From Mycobacterium neglectum (GTDB taxonomy: Bacteria > Actinomycetota > Actinomycetes > Mycobacteriales > Mycobacteriaceae), in the NCBI RefSeq assembly GCF_002591975.1, contig NZ_NVQE01000025.1, positions 1-64,000 on the forward strand: DNA of 64,000 nt, written 5' to 3'. The position numbers were made by a program, and so were the translations under genes. The notes beneath the pieces are model-generated. The model was given only the letters and a program-made list of their open reading frames with translations, had not been told where the DNA came from and ran no database searches. This document shows positions 25,111 to 36,520 of the stretch, in pieces. Within the stretch, counting starts at the first letter, position 1. Each line of letters opens with the position of its first letter.

Positions 25111-26156
25111 CTTCGATCCTTTCGACGAGCGCGCGCCACCCTCACCCATGCGCGGACGCACGGGTACATGCCTGGTCACAGGCGGGGGGGTTATGGGCCA
25201 CACCATCTCGGTCAGGTGCGGCAGTGGGAGGCGAGAGTGCCTCGCCGGGCGATCAGACCCGGCGACCGTCGGCGGCGTAAGCCGACCGGGCCCCACTCAC
25301 ACGCAGGTTCGTGGTTTTTGAATTATTTGCTCCTTGAGAAGCCGTTTAGGACCGTACAAACCGATTCGACGAAAGTCATTTCGGTGACGGACATGTCGCG
25401 CTCAGATCACGGACTGATCACGGTCGCCTAAAGCAATCGTCCGCGCAGGTCATCCGCATGTTTGGCGAAGCTGAGGATTTCACAGTCTCGGCGTGTCGTC
25501 GTGAGCCATCTCACTGCAATTTTGTGACCCAGCGCACTGTGCGGAGGCCCTCCCGTACATGTGGGTACACGTCGAAACACTCAGTGCAAGTGGGCAAATC
25601 GCCGGTAGGCGGCGTTGACGGATTTGTTCGCTGCCGGCGGCAATGACATCTAGCACGGAGCAGATGCTCCTAAAGCTCTGTATCTCTTACGATTTCATCC
25701 GCATGATCTCACGCAGCCGCGTCATTGGGCACTCGAGAGGCCAGCCGCAGATGCTCGGTGAAAACGCTGAAAACACTGCTAGCCAACCTATTTCAGTTCA
25801 ACAGTGCGAATGAAGCGCGGCTGACCGACGCATCTGCCTAGATTGCACAGGCCGAGGAGGGGACTATTGGGGTCGATCCAGGGACGCGATGGCCACGTCA
25901 ACGCTGCCACAGAACGAAATTCGCGTGTGATCAGTGATCGAATTGGTGTGCATTGCCAGTGGCCACAGCCGAAACGCATTGGCGTGCAGAAGGCTTCACG
26001 ATCATAAACCCCGGAGGCAGGTCGGGAATAGGAAGCGAGGTTCGCCGGCTCACTGGCCGATATCACCGTGAAATATCGGAGGAATTCGGTGCGCCGAATT
26101 CATGACGGCTTTCGCCGAATTGTTGGCGACGAATTTGCTGAGATCTACTTAATTTG
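25111..26156. other. About 1-kb gene-poor region upstream of rpfE and downstream of mobA
   Basis: No supported gene. Frames of 62 (25458-25646, plus) and 92 residues (25788-26066, minus) have no family features and no ribosome binding site. Base composition is visibly less GC-rich than the flanks. The proximal 200 bp must hold the rpfE promoter and a structured leader; a c-di-AMP (ydaO) riboswitch like that upstream of rpfA was looked for and its conserved core was not found. GATCACGG occurs twice around 25396-25415. The distal end holds palindromes listed separately. Confidence 0.5.
26082..26120 (-). terminator. Stem-loops downstream of mobA, possible terminator
   Basis: GAATTCGG-TGCG-CCGAATTC at 26082-26101 is a perfect 8-bp inverted repeat. 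Next to it CGGC-TTTC-GCCG reads on the minus strand as CGGC-GAAA-GCCG, a stem closed by a GNRA tetraloop. Both lie 40-75 bp after the mobA stop in the direction of transcription. There is no good U-tract, so termination is only a possibility. Confidence 0.35.
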
Positions 26157-26753
26157 CTACGCGATTCGCGTAGCGGCTGCGTCCCTCAGCTCGGCAACGG
26201 TGTTGACGTTCGTCAGCGAGGCCTGCTCGGGCATGACGACCCGCTGAGTGTCGACGGTTTCGACCAGGGCCCGCATGCTGCGCTCCCCCGCCTCGACGAG
26301 TTCGGCAATACGTTCGTGCAGGCCGGTGCGGTAGATCCCGGCCAGGTAGTGAGAGCGACCGTCCCAGGGCAGCACCACGTCGGCTCCGAGACGGACGGCT
26401 GGACCTGTGAGTTCGTCGATCAGGTCGGCAGAGAGCAGGGGCATGTCGACGGCGCAGACGAAGGCGAGTTCGAGACCGGCCTGCGCGGCCGCACGCAACC
26501 CGCGGCCGGTCGCCAGGAGCGGACCTACTCCGCGGATATCGTCGCGCAGGATCTCGGCCTGCAGGTTCGGCAGCGCCTGCCCCGGTGCGGCGACGACGAA
26601 GACCGGTGCGCACCGTGGCCTCACCGCGGATACCGTCCGCTCGACGAGGGTCTCACCTTCGTATACGGCGGTGGCCTTGTCGCGGCCCATCCTGCGGGAT
26701 GCCCCGCCTGCCAGAATGACCGCTGCGAGCGGCACGGGGGTCGTCACGCCCAC
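26157..26753 (-). CDS. mobA: Molybdenum cofactor guanylyltransferase
   Basis: About 198 residues. The nucleotidyltransferase signature LAGGASRRMGRDKA is at the N-terminus, CAVDMPLLSADLI in the middle, and LTNVNTVAEL near the end. It adds GMP to molybdopterin to give the bis-MGD cofactor. It matches Rv2453c. The start is ambiguous: GTG 26753 lies 4 bp after the korB stop, GTG 26747 is equally possible, and a longer frame would overlap korB. Confidence 0.9.
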   Translation of the reverse strand: MGVTTPVPLAAVILAGGASRRMGRDKATAVYEGETLVERTVSAVRPRCAPVFVVAAPGQALPNLQAEILRDDIRGVGPLLATGRGLRAAAQAGLELAFVCAVDMPLLSADLIDELTGPAVRLGADVVLPWDGRSHYLAGIYRTGLHERIAELVEAGERSMRALVETVDTQRVVMPEQASLTNVNTVAELRDAAATRIA

Positions 26754-26757
26754 GAGA

Positions 26758-27824
26758 TTAGTCGACGGTCCAGGTGTCCTTGCCACGGAGCAGCGATTGC
26801 AATGCGGCCGTGTCGTGCGGCTTGGCGTCGCGTGCCGACGCGACCTGCTGACGGGCGGCGTCGTCGTAGGTCGGCTTGCTGACCTGGCGGAAGATGCCCA
26901 TCACCATGTGATCGAGGTTCTGCTCGGACAGCCGCGACAGCGCGAACGCATACGCCGGGTCCTGAAGCTGTGCATCGTGGACCACGATCTCGTCGGCCGA
27001 CACATCGGCGGTCTTGGCCACCTCGAGGCCGTACCCCGACTTGACCACGCAGTATTCGCCGTCGGCGCCGAAGGTGATGGGTTCGCCGTGGGTCAGATTG
27101 ATCAGTCGCTCCTCGGCGCCTTCCTTGCGCAGCGCGTCAAACGAACCGTCGTTGAAGATCGGGCAGTCCTGCATGATCTCGACCAGCGCGGCACCGCGGT
27201 GCGCAGCGGCGCCACGGAGCACCTCGCTCAAACCCTTGCGGTCGGAGTCCAGCGCGCGACCGACGAACGTGGCCTCGGCGCCGAGCGCCAATGACACCGG
27301 GTTGAACGGGTAGTCCAGCGAGCCCATCGGGGTGGACTTCGTGATCTTGCCTGTCTCCGAGGTCGGCGAGTACTGACCCTTGGTGAGACCGTAGATCCGG
27401 TTGTTGAACAGCAGGATCGTCAGGTTGACGTTGCGTCGCAGCGCATGGATCAGGTGGTTGCCGCCGATCGACAGCGCGTCGCCGTCGCCGGTGACCACCC
27501 ACACCGACAGGTCCTCGCGGGCAAGTGCCAGCCCGGTCGCGATGGTCGGCGCCCTGCCGTGGATGGAGTGGAAACCGTAGGTCTGCAAGTAGTACGGGAA
27601 ACGACTCGAGCAGCCGATGCCACTGACGAACGCGATGTTCTCGCGGCGCAGCCCGAGCTCGGGCAGGAAGTTGCGGATGGTGTTGAGAATGACGTAGTCG
27701 CCGCAACCCGGGCACCAGCGGACCTCCTGGTCGCTGGTGAAGTCCTTGCCCTTCTGCGGTTCGTCGGTGCGCGGCACCCCGCTGATCCCGGAGCTCAGTC
27801 CGAGATCCACACCAATCAGGTCAG

Positions 27825-27828
<4 letters not shown>
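26758..27828 (-). CDS. korB: 2-oxoglutarate:ferredoxin oxidoreductase, beta subunit
   Basis: 356 residues. The TPP-binding subunit has VRWCPGCGDYVIL (Cys ligands for a 4Fe-4S cluster), the GDGDALSIGGNH TPP motif and NNRIYGLTKGQYSPTS. It forms a complex with KorA for CoA-dependent oxidative decarboxylation of 2-oxoglutarate with ferredoxin, an alternative to the TCA dehydrogenase in mycobacteria. Overlaps the korA stop by 4 bp. Confidence 0.96.
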
Positions 27829-29795
<1,967 letters not shown>

Positions 29796-30109
29796 TACCG
29801 CCGCCTTCCGTCCGAATTCAAACTATCCCGGCGAACGTCCTCCGAGTCGCAGTCGAGGCGACGCGCCATGGGCTGGACGTCCACAGAAATTTGATGTCAC
29901 TGGCAGTACCGATTATTGCACTTCTCTTAGGCAGCCCTTCACGCGACTCGCGGGGTACGTCGCGGTGACCACTTGTCGAACCTGCTGCTCAGCGCTTGTG
30001 CCGACGCTCGCCGTGAGACAAAATTGTGTTTTACGTCACGTGGCACTGGGTGTCATTAATAAGGAAAATAGCTACCGGCCAGTAGCCCACCGCTAGCACT
30101 CGCCTGACG
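29796..30109. promoter_or_regulatory. 314-bp region upstream of korA, downstream of the LacI gene
   Basis: No gene. The part near korA should contain its minus-strand promoter; GCAATAATCGG near 29910 gives an AT-rich -10-like patch. The part near 30050-30080 (ATTAATAAGGAAAATAGC) is unusually AT-rich. No confident terminator follows the LacI gene. Confidence 0.3.
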
Positions 30110-31114
30110 TCACGGCGGCAGGTTGTACGGAGTGATGACCTGGATCGGCACCGGCCGGGCCGGCTCGTCCGGCAACGCACCCTGCTGCTGAAGAATCAAC
30201 CGCATCGCCAGGCGCGCGTCGGCTCGTAGGTCGTTGTGCAGGACGACCGAGATACGGCCGTCACGCAGCAGCTTTCTGTTGTCCACGTCCAGATCGTGGG
30301 CCACGAAGACCCTGCACGCCCGACCGAGCCGCTCGAACGCCGCGATCGTGGCGGTGTTGCCTCCCCCGACCGAATAAACGGCCCCGACGTCAGGATGCCG
30401 TTCGAGCGCCTCGAGCACCAGCCGCTCGTTGGTCGCATCGATGCCGTCGCTGTCGGTGACTTCCACGATCGTTCGGCCGGTGCCGCGCATCGCCGAACGG
30501 AATCCGACTTCACGCTCGCCCTCGCCGCGGAACACTGCGCGGCTGAGGGTGATGAGGACGTCGGACCGCGCCGACCCCAGCCACTCCCGCATCAGATACG
30601 CGGCGGTCACGCCCGCCCCGTGGTTGTCGATGCCGACATAGGCGCAGCGCGCGCTCGCGGGGATGTCGGTCGTATATGTCACCACCGGAACCCCACCTTC
30701 GACCAGACGATCGACGGCCTCGGCAACCTCGGGTTCGTCCTGCGCTTTGAGCACTACACCGTGACTGCCGCGAATGCGGCTCAACGCCTCCACCATCTGT
30801 TCACTCGAACCCGTCTCCCACAGGTGGAACCGGGCCCGCAGCATGGCCGGTGCGAAGGCTGGTAGTTCTGCTTCGACGGCGGCCCGGAACGCGTCAGAGA
30901 ATCGCTCCGGCGTCTGCATCACGATGTCGATGAGATAGCGGCGGCCGTTGAGGCGCAGCTGGGCCCGCTGTTTGTCGAGATCCGCGATGGCCTGCTCGAC
31001 CTCGGCCCTGGTGTTCGCGCGCACGCCGGGACGTTCATTCAGGACGCGGTCGACCGTTGCCTCGCTCAGCCCGGATTGTTGGGCGATCTCGCGAACCTTG
31101 TACCGGTGCGGCAT
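30110..31114 (-). CDS. LacI-family transcriptional regulator
   Basis: 334 residues. The N-terminal helix-turn-helix reads VREIAQQSGLSEATVDRVLNERPGV (abridged at the hinge), followed by a periplasmic-binding-protein-like sensor domain (VGGGNTATIAAFE, VFVAHDLDVDNRKLL). It is divergent from a dioxygenase / inositol-dehydrogenase-like operon 72 bp away, so it very likely represses that operon in response to a sugar or polyol. It could also control itself through the same region. Confidence 0.88.
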   Translation of the reverse strand: MPHRYKVREIAQQSGLSEATVDRVLNERPGVRANTRAEVEQAIADLDKQRAQLRLNGRRYLIDIVMQTPERFSDAFRAAVEAELPAFAPAMLRARFHLWETGSSEQMVEALSRIRGSHGVVLKAQDEPEVAEAVDRLVEGGVPVVTYTTDIPASARCAYVGIDNHGAGVTAAYLMREWLGSARSDVLITLSRAVFRGEGEREVGFRSAMRGTGRTIVEVTDSDGIDATNERLVLEALERHPDVGAVYSVGGGNTATIAAFERLGRACRVFVAHDLDVDNRKLLRDGRISVVLHNDLRADARLAMRLILQQQGALPDEPARPVPIQVITPYNLPP

Positions 31115-31186
31115 CGATATTCCTGAGGTGTTTTTGATGGGTTTATGGCGTTGATTGCGGCGCTTATCACAGCAAGACTAGCTGTC
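31115..31186. promoter_or_regulatory. Divergent promoter with candidate LacI operator
   Basis: The 72-bp gap separates the LacI gene from the operon it probably controls. TGAT-N10-ATCA at 31152-31169 (TGATTGCGGCGCTTATCA) is a partial dyad centred on CG, roughly the size of a LacI-family operator. No close second copy is seen. Inference. Confidence 0.35.
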
Positions 31187-32359
31187 ATGGCCGCATCGCT
31201 GGGGACGACAGCCCCGCCGTGGATCGACGAGTCGGAATGTCGGCTCGACGACTTCCGCTCGCAGGTGCTTCGCGACACCGATCGTGCCGACTATCCGAAC
31301 GCCCGCGACGTGCGAAGCAACGTGCTCGTCTATTCGGCGGCTCAGGTTTCCAGGGTTGCAGGCACCGACCGGCAGGGGCTGCAGTCCGAGCTGATTCGTG
31401 CGCTCGCCGATGGCCCCGGCGTGGTGGTGTTCGAGGGTGCCTTCTCCCCCGAGGTCGTCGACCGGGCCAACGAGGGCTTCTTCTCGATCATCGCCGCCCA
31501 ACGCGACGCGGGCACGGCGGCGGGCGATCACTTCGGTAAGCCCGGCGCCAACGACCGGATCTGGAACGCCGCGCAGAAACTCGCGCTACACGCACCGAAC
31601 GCGTTCGCCGAGTACTACGCCAACGACACCCTCGCCGTCGTGTGCCAGGCCTGGCTGGGTCCGCGCTACCAAGTCACGTCGCAGGTCAATGTCGTCAACC
31701 CCGGCGGCACACAGCAGATTCCGCATCGTGACTATCACCTGGGTTTCGTCCCCGACGAGCAGCTGGCTCAATATCCGGCGCATCTGCACCGCACCTCGCC
31801 GGTGCTCACGCTCCAAGGCGCTGTCGCCCACTGCGACATGCCGGTGGAAAGCGGCCCCACGATGCTGCTGCCCGGTTCGCAGCGGTTCGCAGGCGGCTAC
31901 GTGGCCTTCAATCGGCCCGAGTTCGTGGACTTCTTCGCCGAGCACCACGTGCAGCTCCCGCTGAACAAGGGCGATGCGGTGTTCTTCAATCCGGCGCTGT
32001 ATCACGGTGCGGGGTCCAACATCTCGGGCGACATCCGCCGGATCGCCAACCTGCTGCAGATCTCGTCACCGTTCGGGCGGGCGATGGAGGCGCTGGACCG
32101 CACGGCGATGGTCCGTGCGATCTATCCCTCGCTGCTGGCGATGAAGGCGGCCGGCCGCCCGCCGCGCGACCTCCACAACGCGGTGGTCGCCACTGCGGAG
32201 GGCTACGCCTTCCCAACCAACCTCGACAGCGATCAACCCATCGGCAGCCTCGCCCCACCCAGTCAAGTCGACTCGGTACTTGCGGCGCTCGCCGAAGACC
32301 TCAGCGCGGACGAACTCGACGTCGTTCTGCACGCCCAACAAGAACGGAGAATGCCATGA
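31187..32359 (+). CDS. Phytanoyl-CoA dioxygenase (PhyH)-family oxygenase
   Basis: About 390 residues of the Fe(II)/2-oxoglutarate oxygenase fold. The iron ligands are visible as His-x-Asp in IPHRDYHLGF and a distal His in LYHGAGSNISGD, with Arg in RRIANLL for 2-oxoglutarate. The ATG at 31187 (MAASLGTTAPP) is preferred; ATG 31145 would add 14 residues. It is the first gene of an operon with two Gfo/Idh/MocA dehydrogenases and an IolE-like protein, and its stop overlaps the next start (ATGA). The substrate is probably a polyol derivative or phytanoyl-like compound; it cannot be determined. Confidence 0.8.
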   Translation: MAASLGTTAPPWIDESECRLDDFRSQVLRDTDRADYPNARDVRSNVLVYSAAQVSRVAGTDRQGLQSELIRALADGPGVVVFEGAFSPEVVDRANEGFFSIIAAQRDAGTAAGDHFGKPGANDRIWNAAQKLALHAPNAFAEYYANDTLAVVCQAWLGPRYQVTSQVNVVNPGGTQQIPHRDYHLGFVPDEQLAQYPAHLHRTSPVLTLQGAVAHCDMPVESGPTMLLPGSQRFAGGYVAFNRPEFVDFFAEHHVQLPLNKGDAVFFNPALYHGAGSNISGDIRRIANLLQISSPFGRAMEALDRTAMVRAIYPSLLAMKAAGRPPRDLHNAVVATAEGYAFPTNLDSDQPIGSLAPPSQVDSVLAALAEDLSADELDVVLHAQQERRMP

Positions 32360-33363
32360 CCACCCTCGGCGTAATCGGGCTGGGCCGGATCGGTGCCTTC
32401 CACACCGACACCCTTTCGGGATTGAACAGCATCGACGGGCTTGTCGTCACCGACGAGCGGCCCGAGGTCGTCGCGGCTGTCGCGGCCAAACACGGTGCGA
32501 AGCCGGTTGATTCGGTCGAAGCGCTGTTGGCCTCCGGTGTGGACGGGATCGTCGTCGCAGCCGCGACTCCTGCGCATGCGGAGCTGACGCTGGCCGCGGT
32601 CGAGCGAGGTCTGCCGACATTCTGCGAAAAGCCGATCGCCTCCACGGCGGTGCAGAGCGCTCAGGTGGCCGAGGTGATCGCGCGTTCGGGAGTGCCGGTT
32701 CAGGTGGGTTACCAGCGACGGTTCGACGCCGCATTCGCCGCCGCCAAACGCGCGGTTGACGACGGCTCGCTGGGCGCCCTGCACACCGTGCGCAGCACGA
32801 CGATGGACCCGGCTCCCCCGCCGATGGACTACATCAAGGGCTCCGGTGGCATCTTCCGCGATTGTGCGGTGCACGATTTCGACGTGCTGCGCTGGATCAC
32901 CGGGCAGCAGGCCGTCGAGGTGTATGCCACCGGCAGCGTTCAGGGCGATCCGAAGTTCGCCGAATTCGGCGATGTCGACACCGCCGCCGTCGTGGTCACC
33001 TTCGAGGGCGGCACGCTCGGCGTGGTGTCGGCGGCGCGGTACAACGCCCGCGGATACGACTGCCGCCTCGAGGTACACGGTTTCGGTGACACGGTGGTCG
33101 CAGGCTGGGATCAGGGAGTTCCCGTGCGGAACGTCGACCCCGACAACAGCTTTCCCGAGGGACCGGCGCACCACTTCTTCATGGACCGGTTCACCGAGGC
33201 GTTCCGCGCAGAGCTTGCCGCGTTCGTCGAAGTCGTCAAAGGAAACGCCGCCCCGGCATGCACGGTCGCCGACGCGGTCGAGGTCGCTTGGTTGGCGGAC
33301 GCCGCAACGGAGTCGTTGCAGCGCGGCGTGCCGGTGAGCATCAAGGAAGTGAGGTCACAGTGA
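32356..33363 (+). CDS. Gfo/Idh/MocA dehydrogenase, inositol 2-dehydrogenase-like
   Basis: 335 residues. N-terminal Rossmann GVIGLGRIGAFHTDTL, CEKPIAS containing the EKP signature, and the active-site segment GGIFRDCAVHDFDVLRWI with the His/Asp pair typical of IolG. It oxidises an inositol or related cyclitol/sugar with NAD(P)+. Overlaps genes on both sides by 4 bp, so it belongs to one tightly coupled operon under the LacI regulator. Confidence 0.85.
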   Translation: MTTLGVIGLGRIGAFHTDTLSGLNSIDGLVVTDERPEVVAAVAAKHGAKPVDSVEALLASGVDGIVVAAATPAHAELTLAAVERGLPTFCEKPIASTAVQSAQVAEVIARSGVPVQVGYQRRFDAAFAAAKRAVDDGSLGALHTVRSTTMDPAPPPMDYIKGSGGIFRDCAVHDFDVLRWITGQQAVEVYATGSVQGDPKFAEFGDVDTAAVVVTFEGGTLGVVSAARYNARGYDCRLEVHGFGDTVVAGWDQGVPVRNVDPDNSFPEGPAHHFFMDRFTEAFRAELAAFVEVVKGNAAPACTVADAVEVAWLADAATESLQRGVPVSIKEVRSQ

Positions 33364-34241
33364 ACACCCTGAAGATCGCAGGCGCACCAATCTCCTGGGG
33401 AGTGTGCGAGGTACCCGGCTGGGGGCATCAACTCGACGCCGATCGAGTGCTCGCAGAGATGGCCGAAGTCGGTTTGGCCGCCACCGAATTGGGTCCCGAC
33501 GGCTTTCTGCCGTCCGACCCCGATGAGTTGACCGCGAAGCTCGGATCGAACGGTCTGCGATGTGTCGGGGTCTTCGTGCCCGTCGTACTCCATGACGCCG
33601 GACACGACCCGTTGGGCGACATCGCGGGTCCGCTCGACGCGCTGATCGCTTCTGAGGCCGATGTTCTCGTGCTCGCGGCCGCGACGGGCGCGGACGGATA
33701 TGACTCGCGGCCGACGCTCGACGATGGCCAATGGGCCACGCTGCTTGGCAATCTCGACCGGCTCGCCGACGCCGCGAACGACCGCGGTGTGCTCGCCGTA
33801 TTGCACCCGCACGTCGGGACCATGGTCGAGACCCGCAGCGATGTAGACAGGGTGCTGCAAGGCTCGGCCGTCAAGCTGTGCTTGGACACCGGCCACCTGC
33901 TGATCGGCGGGACGGATCCGCTCTCGCTGACCTTGCAGGTGCCGGACCGGATCGCGCACGCGCACCTCAAGGATGTCGACGTCGCGCTTGCCGCTCGGGT
34001 GCAGTCCGGAGAACTCACCTACACCGAGGCGGTGCGCAAGGGCATGTACACGCCGCTGGGGCAGGGCGACGTCGACATCGCCGGCATCGTGACGACGTTG
34101 CGCACCAACGGGTTCGACGGTTGGTTCGTCATGGAGCAGGACACGATCCTCGACAGTGAGCCCGCCGACGAAGGACCGGTGCGCGACGTGCGGACCAGCG
34201 TCGCGTTCATGCATGACGTGAGCGGGCGCGTGCCGGCATGA
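33360..34241 (+). CDS. IolE-like sugar-phosphate isomerase / inosose dehydratase
   Basis: A 293-residue TIM-barrel protein of the AP-endonuclease-2-like family. The N-terminus IAGAPISWGVCEVPGWG is very like IolE and related inosose enzymes. Metal-binding residues appear in CLDTGHLLIGG, HAHLKDVD and VMEQD. Acting after an inositol dehydrogenase it would dehydrate or isomerise the ketone (inosose) product. GTG start overlapping the upstream stop (GTGA). Confidence 0.78.
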   Translation: MNTLKIAGAPISWGVCEVPGWGHQLDADRVLAEMAEVGLAATELGPDGFLPSDPDELTAKLGSNGLRCVGVFVPVVLHDAGHDPLGDIAGPLDALIASEADVLVLAAATGADGYDSRPTLDDGQWATLLGNLDRLADAANDRGVLAVLHPHVGTMVETRSDVDRVLQGSAVKLCLDTGHLLIGGTDPLSLTLQVPDRIAHAHLKDVDVALAARVQSGELTYTEAVRKGMYTPLGQGDVDIAGIVTTLRTNGFDGWFVMEQDTILDSEPADEGPVRDVRTSVAFMHDVSGRVPA

Positions 34242-34251
34242 GTGTGTTGGC

Positions 34252-35214
34252 ATGAGCTTGCGCATCGGCGTGCTCGGGGCGTCTCGGATCGCCGAGTCGG
34301 CCATCGTCGCGCCGGCGCACGAGCTCGGCCACCGGCTGGTCGCCGTGGCAGCCCGCGATCCGCAACGGGCACGGGCGTTCGCCGACAAATACGGCGTGGA
34401 ACGCGTGATGGCCTCGTACGACGACGTGATCAACGACCCGGACGTCGACGTCGTCTACAACCCGCTGGCGAACGCGCTACACGCGCCGTGGAACCTCGCC
34501 GCGGTAGCGGCGGGTAAACCGGTGCTCACCGAAAAACCGTTCGCCCGCAACCGTGCTGAGGCACAGCGCGTCGCAGCGGCCGCCGAAGAGGCCGGTGTCC
34601 CTGTCGTGGAAGGCTTTCACTACCTGTTCCATCCGGTGACACGCCGCGCCCTGGAGCTGGCCCATGACGGCACGTTGGGTGAGATCACGCACGTCGAGGT
34701 ACGCATGGCCATGCCCGAACCGGAGGCCGCTGATCCGAGGTGGTCGCTCGAATTGGCCGGCGGCGCATTGATGGACCTCGGCTGCTACGGGTTACACGTC
34801 ATGAGACGGCTGGGGCATCCGTCGATCGTGCGGGCGCACGCCAAGGAGCACAGCCCGGGCATCGACGCATGGTGTGATGTCGAGCTTGGCTTCCCGGGCG
34901 GCGCGACCGGATTGAGCACCAACTCGATGGTGGCCGACGACCGCCACTTCACCACTCAGATCGTCGGCACCAAGGGAGATGTCAAGGTGCACAACTTCAT
35001 CAAGCCTCAAGATGACGACCGAGTCAGCATCCGCACACCCGCGGGCACCACAGTCGAGCACCTCGGCACCCGCACCACGTACAGCTATCAGCTGGAGGCG
35101 TTCGCCGACCATGTCCTGCGCGGCGCGCCGCTGCCGCTGAATCTCGCCGACTCGGTGGAGAACATGGCCTACGTCGACGCCGGCTACCGGGCGGCCGGGA
35201 TGGACCCCCGCTAA
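34252..35214 (+). CDS. Gfo/Idh/MocA-family oxidoreductase
   Basis: 320 residues. Rossmann GVLGASRIAESAIV, TEKPFARN (EKP motif), and EGFHYLFHPV with GGALMDLGCYGLHVMRRL, features of the dihydrodiol / D-xylose-dehydrogenase branch and distinct from the IolG-like protein two genes upstream. It follows the IolE-like gene by 10 bp. Its stop overlaps the stop of the convergent LuxR gene by 3 bp. Confidence 0.83.
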   Translation: MSLRIGVLGASRIAESAIVAPAHELGHRLVAVAARDPQRARAFADKYGVERVMASYDDVINDPDVDVVYNPLANALHAPWNLAAVAAGKPVLTEKPFARNRAEAQRVAAAAEEAGVPVVEGFHYLFHPVTRRALELAHDGTLGEITHVEVRMAMPEPEAADPRWSLELAGGALMDLGCYGLHVMRRLGHPSIVRAHAKEHSPGIDAWCDVELGFPGGATGLSTNSMVADDRHFTTQIVGTKGDVKVHNFIKPQDDDRVSIRTPAGTTVEHLGTRTTYSYQLEAFADHVLRGAPLPLNLADSVENMAYVDAGYRAAGMDPR

Positions 35215-36398
35215 CCGGCGGGGATACTCGCCAACCGCACGTACGCGGAGGCGGCCTCGGCGCGATTTGTCGCGTGGAGTTTCCTCAGCACCCGTTTGAC
35301 GTGGGACTTCACTGTGCCTGCCGAAATCACCAGCTCGTCGGCGATCTGCTGATTGGTACGGCCGGCGGCCATCAGGCGAAGAACCTCGATCTCGCGGCGG
35401 GTCAGAATCGCCATGACGCGGGTCTGCACCTCGGCCAGCGACTGTGCCGCCGGACTGCGCTCGACCGGTTCGATCTTGGCGAGGTCCAGATCTGCGTCCT
35501 GTAGGGCGCGGGCGGCCTCGTCTGCAGAGGCCAACGCGCGGCGGACTTCTGCACGCTGGCGGCGCATGCGCTCGAGGAGAACAGTGCGTTCGTAGGCGTA
35601 GCCGAAGCCCTCCGCGAATGCCCACACGGTGTCGCGATCGATCTCGTCGACGATGCGGCCCGAGTAGAGCCGATCGGCGTGCAGAAATCCGATCACCTTG
35701 CCCGTCGGCATCACCGGCGCCGCCACATAGGCGTGGGTAAGCGAGAAATCGATGATCGGGCGGTTCACGCGCGGATCGTTGAGGGCATCGCGCACGATCG
35801 CCGGCGCGCGGCGGCGGATCATCTGGGTCTCGAGCAACATGTGGTTCAGGGGCGGCGCCACTGATTGCGCAAAGGCGACCATCTTCTCCGCACCCTCGGT
35901 GTCTTCGCCGAAATAGGCGGCCTCCATGACCATCCGGCCTTCATGGACGCGGAAGAGCACGGCGCGATCGAACCCACACGACTCGACCAGTTCGCGCGGC
36001 GCGCGGTCGACGATCGTGGCGACGTCGTCGACAACGCGCAGCTTGCTCAGGGCTTCCTGCACAGCCAGCAGCGCGAAAGTGCGCCGCCTCGCTCCGTCCT
36101 CGATCAGCTCGCGTTCCAGCGATGACAGGTCGAGCAGGGAATCAAGTGCGGTGAGCGCGTTCTCGTCACCGAGTCCTTCCAACGCGTTGCGCACCACGGT
36201 CGCCTTGGCGTCGACAGCCTCGGCCACCACCGCCATCGGGTCCTCCGAGGGGTCGATCTCGCAGCTCTGGAAGGCCTCCCGATAACGGCGCGCCGCCTCG
36301 GTGTCCTTGGCCGGGCGAGACGCCCAGCCGGGGTGGTTACCGTCGGTCAGAGTGCCGATCGCGGGCGCATCGGCCTGTTCGCTCACAACGCTCACCAC
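35211..36398 (-). CDS. GAF-domain LuxR-family transcriptional regulator
   Basis: About 395 residues. The central GAF-like sensor (about 140-300, from VVDDVATIVDRAPRELVESC to VIGFLHADRLYSGR) is followed by a short coiled coil (RMRRQRAEVRRALASADEAA) and a C-terminal LuxR helix-turn-helix (LTRREIEVLRLMAAGRTNQQ, ISAGTVKSHVKRVLRKLHA). No receiver or phospho-acceptor domain, so it probably senses a ligand or redox state directly. GTG 36398 is chosen because GGAGGA lies 8 bases upstream. Divergent from the P450 operon, its likely target. Confidence 0.82.
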   Translation of the reverse strand: MVSVVSEQADAPAIGTLTDGNHPGWASRPAKDTEAARRYREAFQSCEIDPSEDPMAVVAEAVDAKATVVRNALEGLGDENALTALDSLLDLSSLERELIEDGARRRTFALLAVQEALSKLRVVDDVATIVDRAPRELVESCGFDRAVLFRVHEGRMVMEAAYFGEDTEGAEKMVAFAQSVAPPLNHMLLETQMIRRRAPAIVRDALNDPRVNRPIIDFSLTHAYVAAPVMPTGKVIGFLHADRLYSGRIVDEIDRDTVWAFAEGFGYAYERTVLLERMRRQRAEVRRALASADEAARALQDADLDLAKIEPVERSPAAQSLAEVQTRVMAILTRREIEVLRLMAAGRTNQQIADELVISAGTVKSHVKRVLRKLHATNRAEAASAYVRLASIPAG

Positions 36399-36520
36399 CA
36401 AGACTGTCCTCCGAAAGGTCCGCAGGTGCGGCCGGAACCGCCAATTCACCTCATAAGGGGGTACGAGTCCTCCCCAACGGGGGATCGATTTGCCCGGGTC
36501 GCTGGCAGAGGCTATTTCCC
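36399..36520. promoter_or_regulatory. Divergent promoter between LuxR/GAF regulator and P450 operon
   Basis: The 122-bp gap contains CCCC-AAC-GGGG at 36472-36482, a short perfect dyad, and GGGGG at 36457-36461 pairs with the same CCCC block across GTACGAGTCCT. These overlapping G/C dyads about 40 bp before the P450 start are a plausible operator for the adjacent LuxR-type regulator. Inference. Confidence 0.4.

Noticed and set aside
25111..25330. Possible c-di-AMP (ydaO) riboswitch upstream of the rpfE-like gene
   Set aside because: The leader is long and GC-rich, but the conserved ydaO core sequences were not found on the minus strand.
25788..26066. 92-codon minus-strand frame in the gene-poor region
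   Set aside because: No domain, no ribosome binding site and no conserved neighbour; kept only as part of the gap description.
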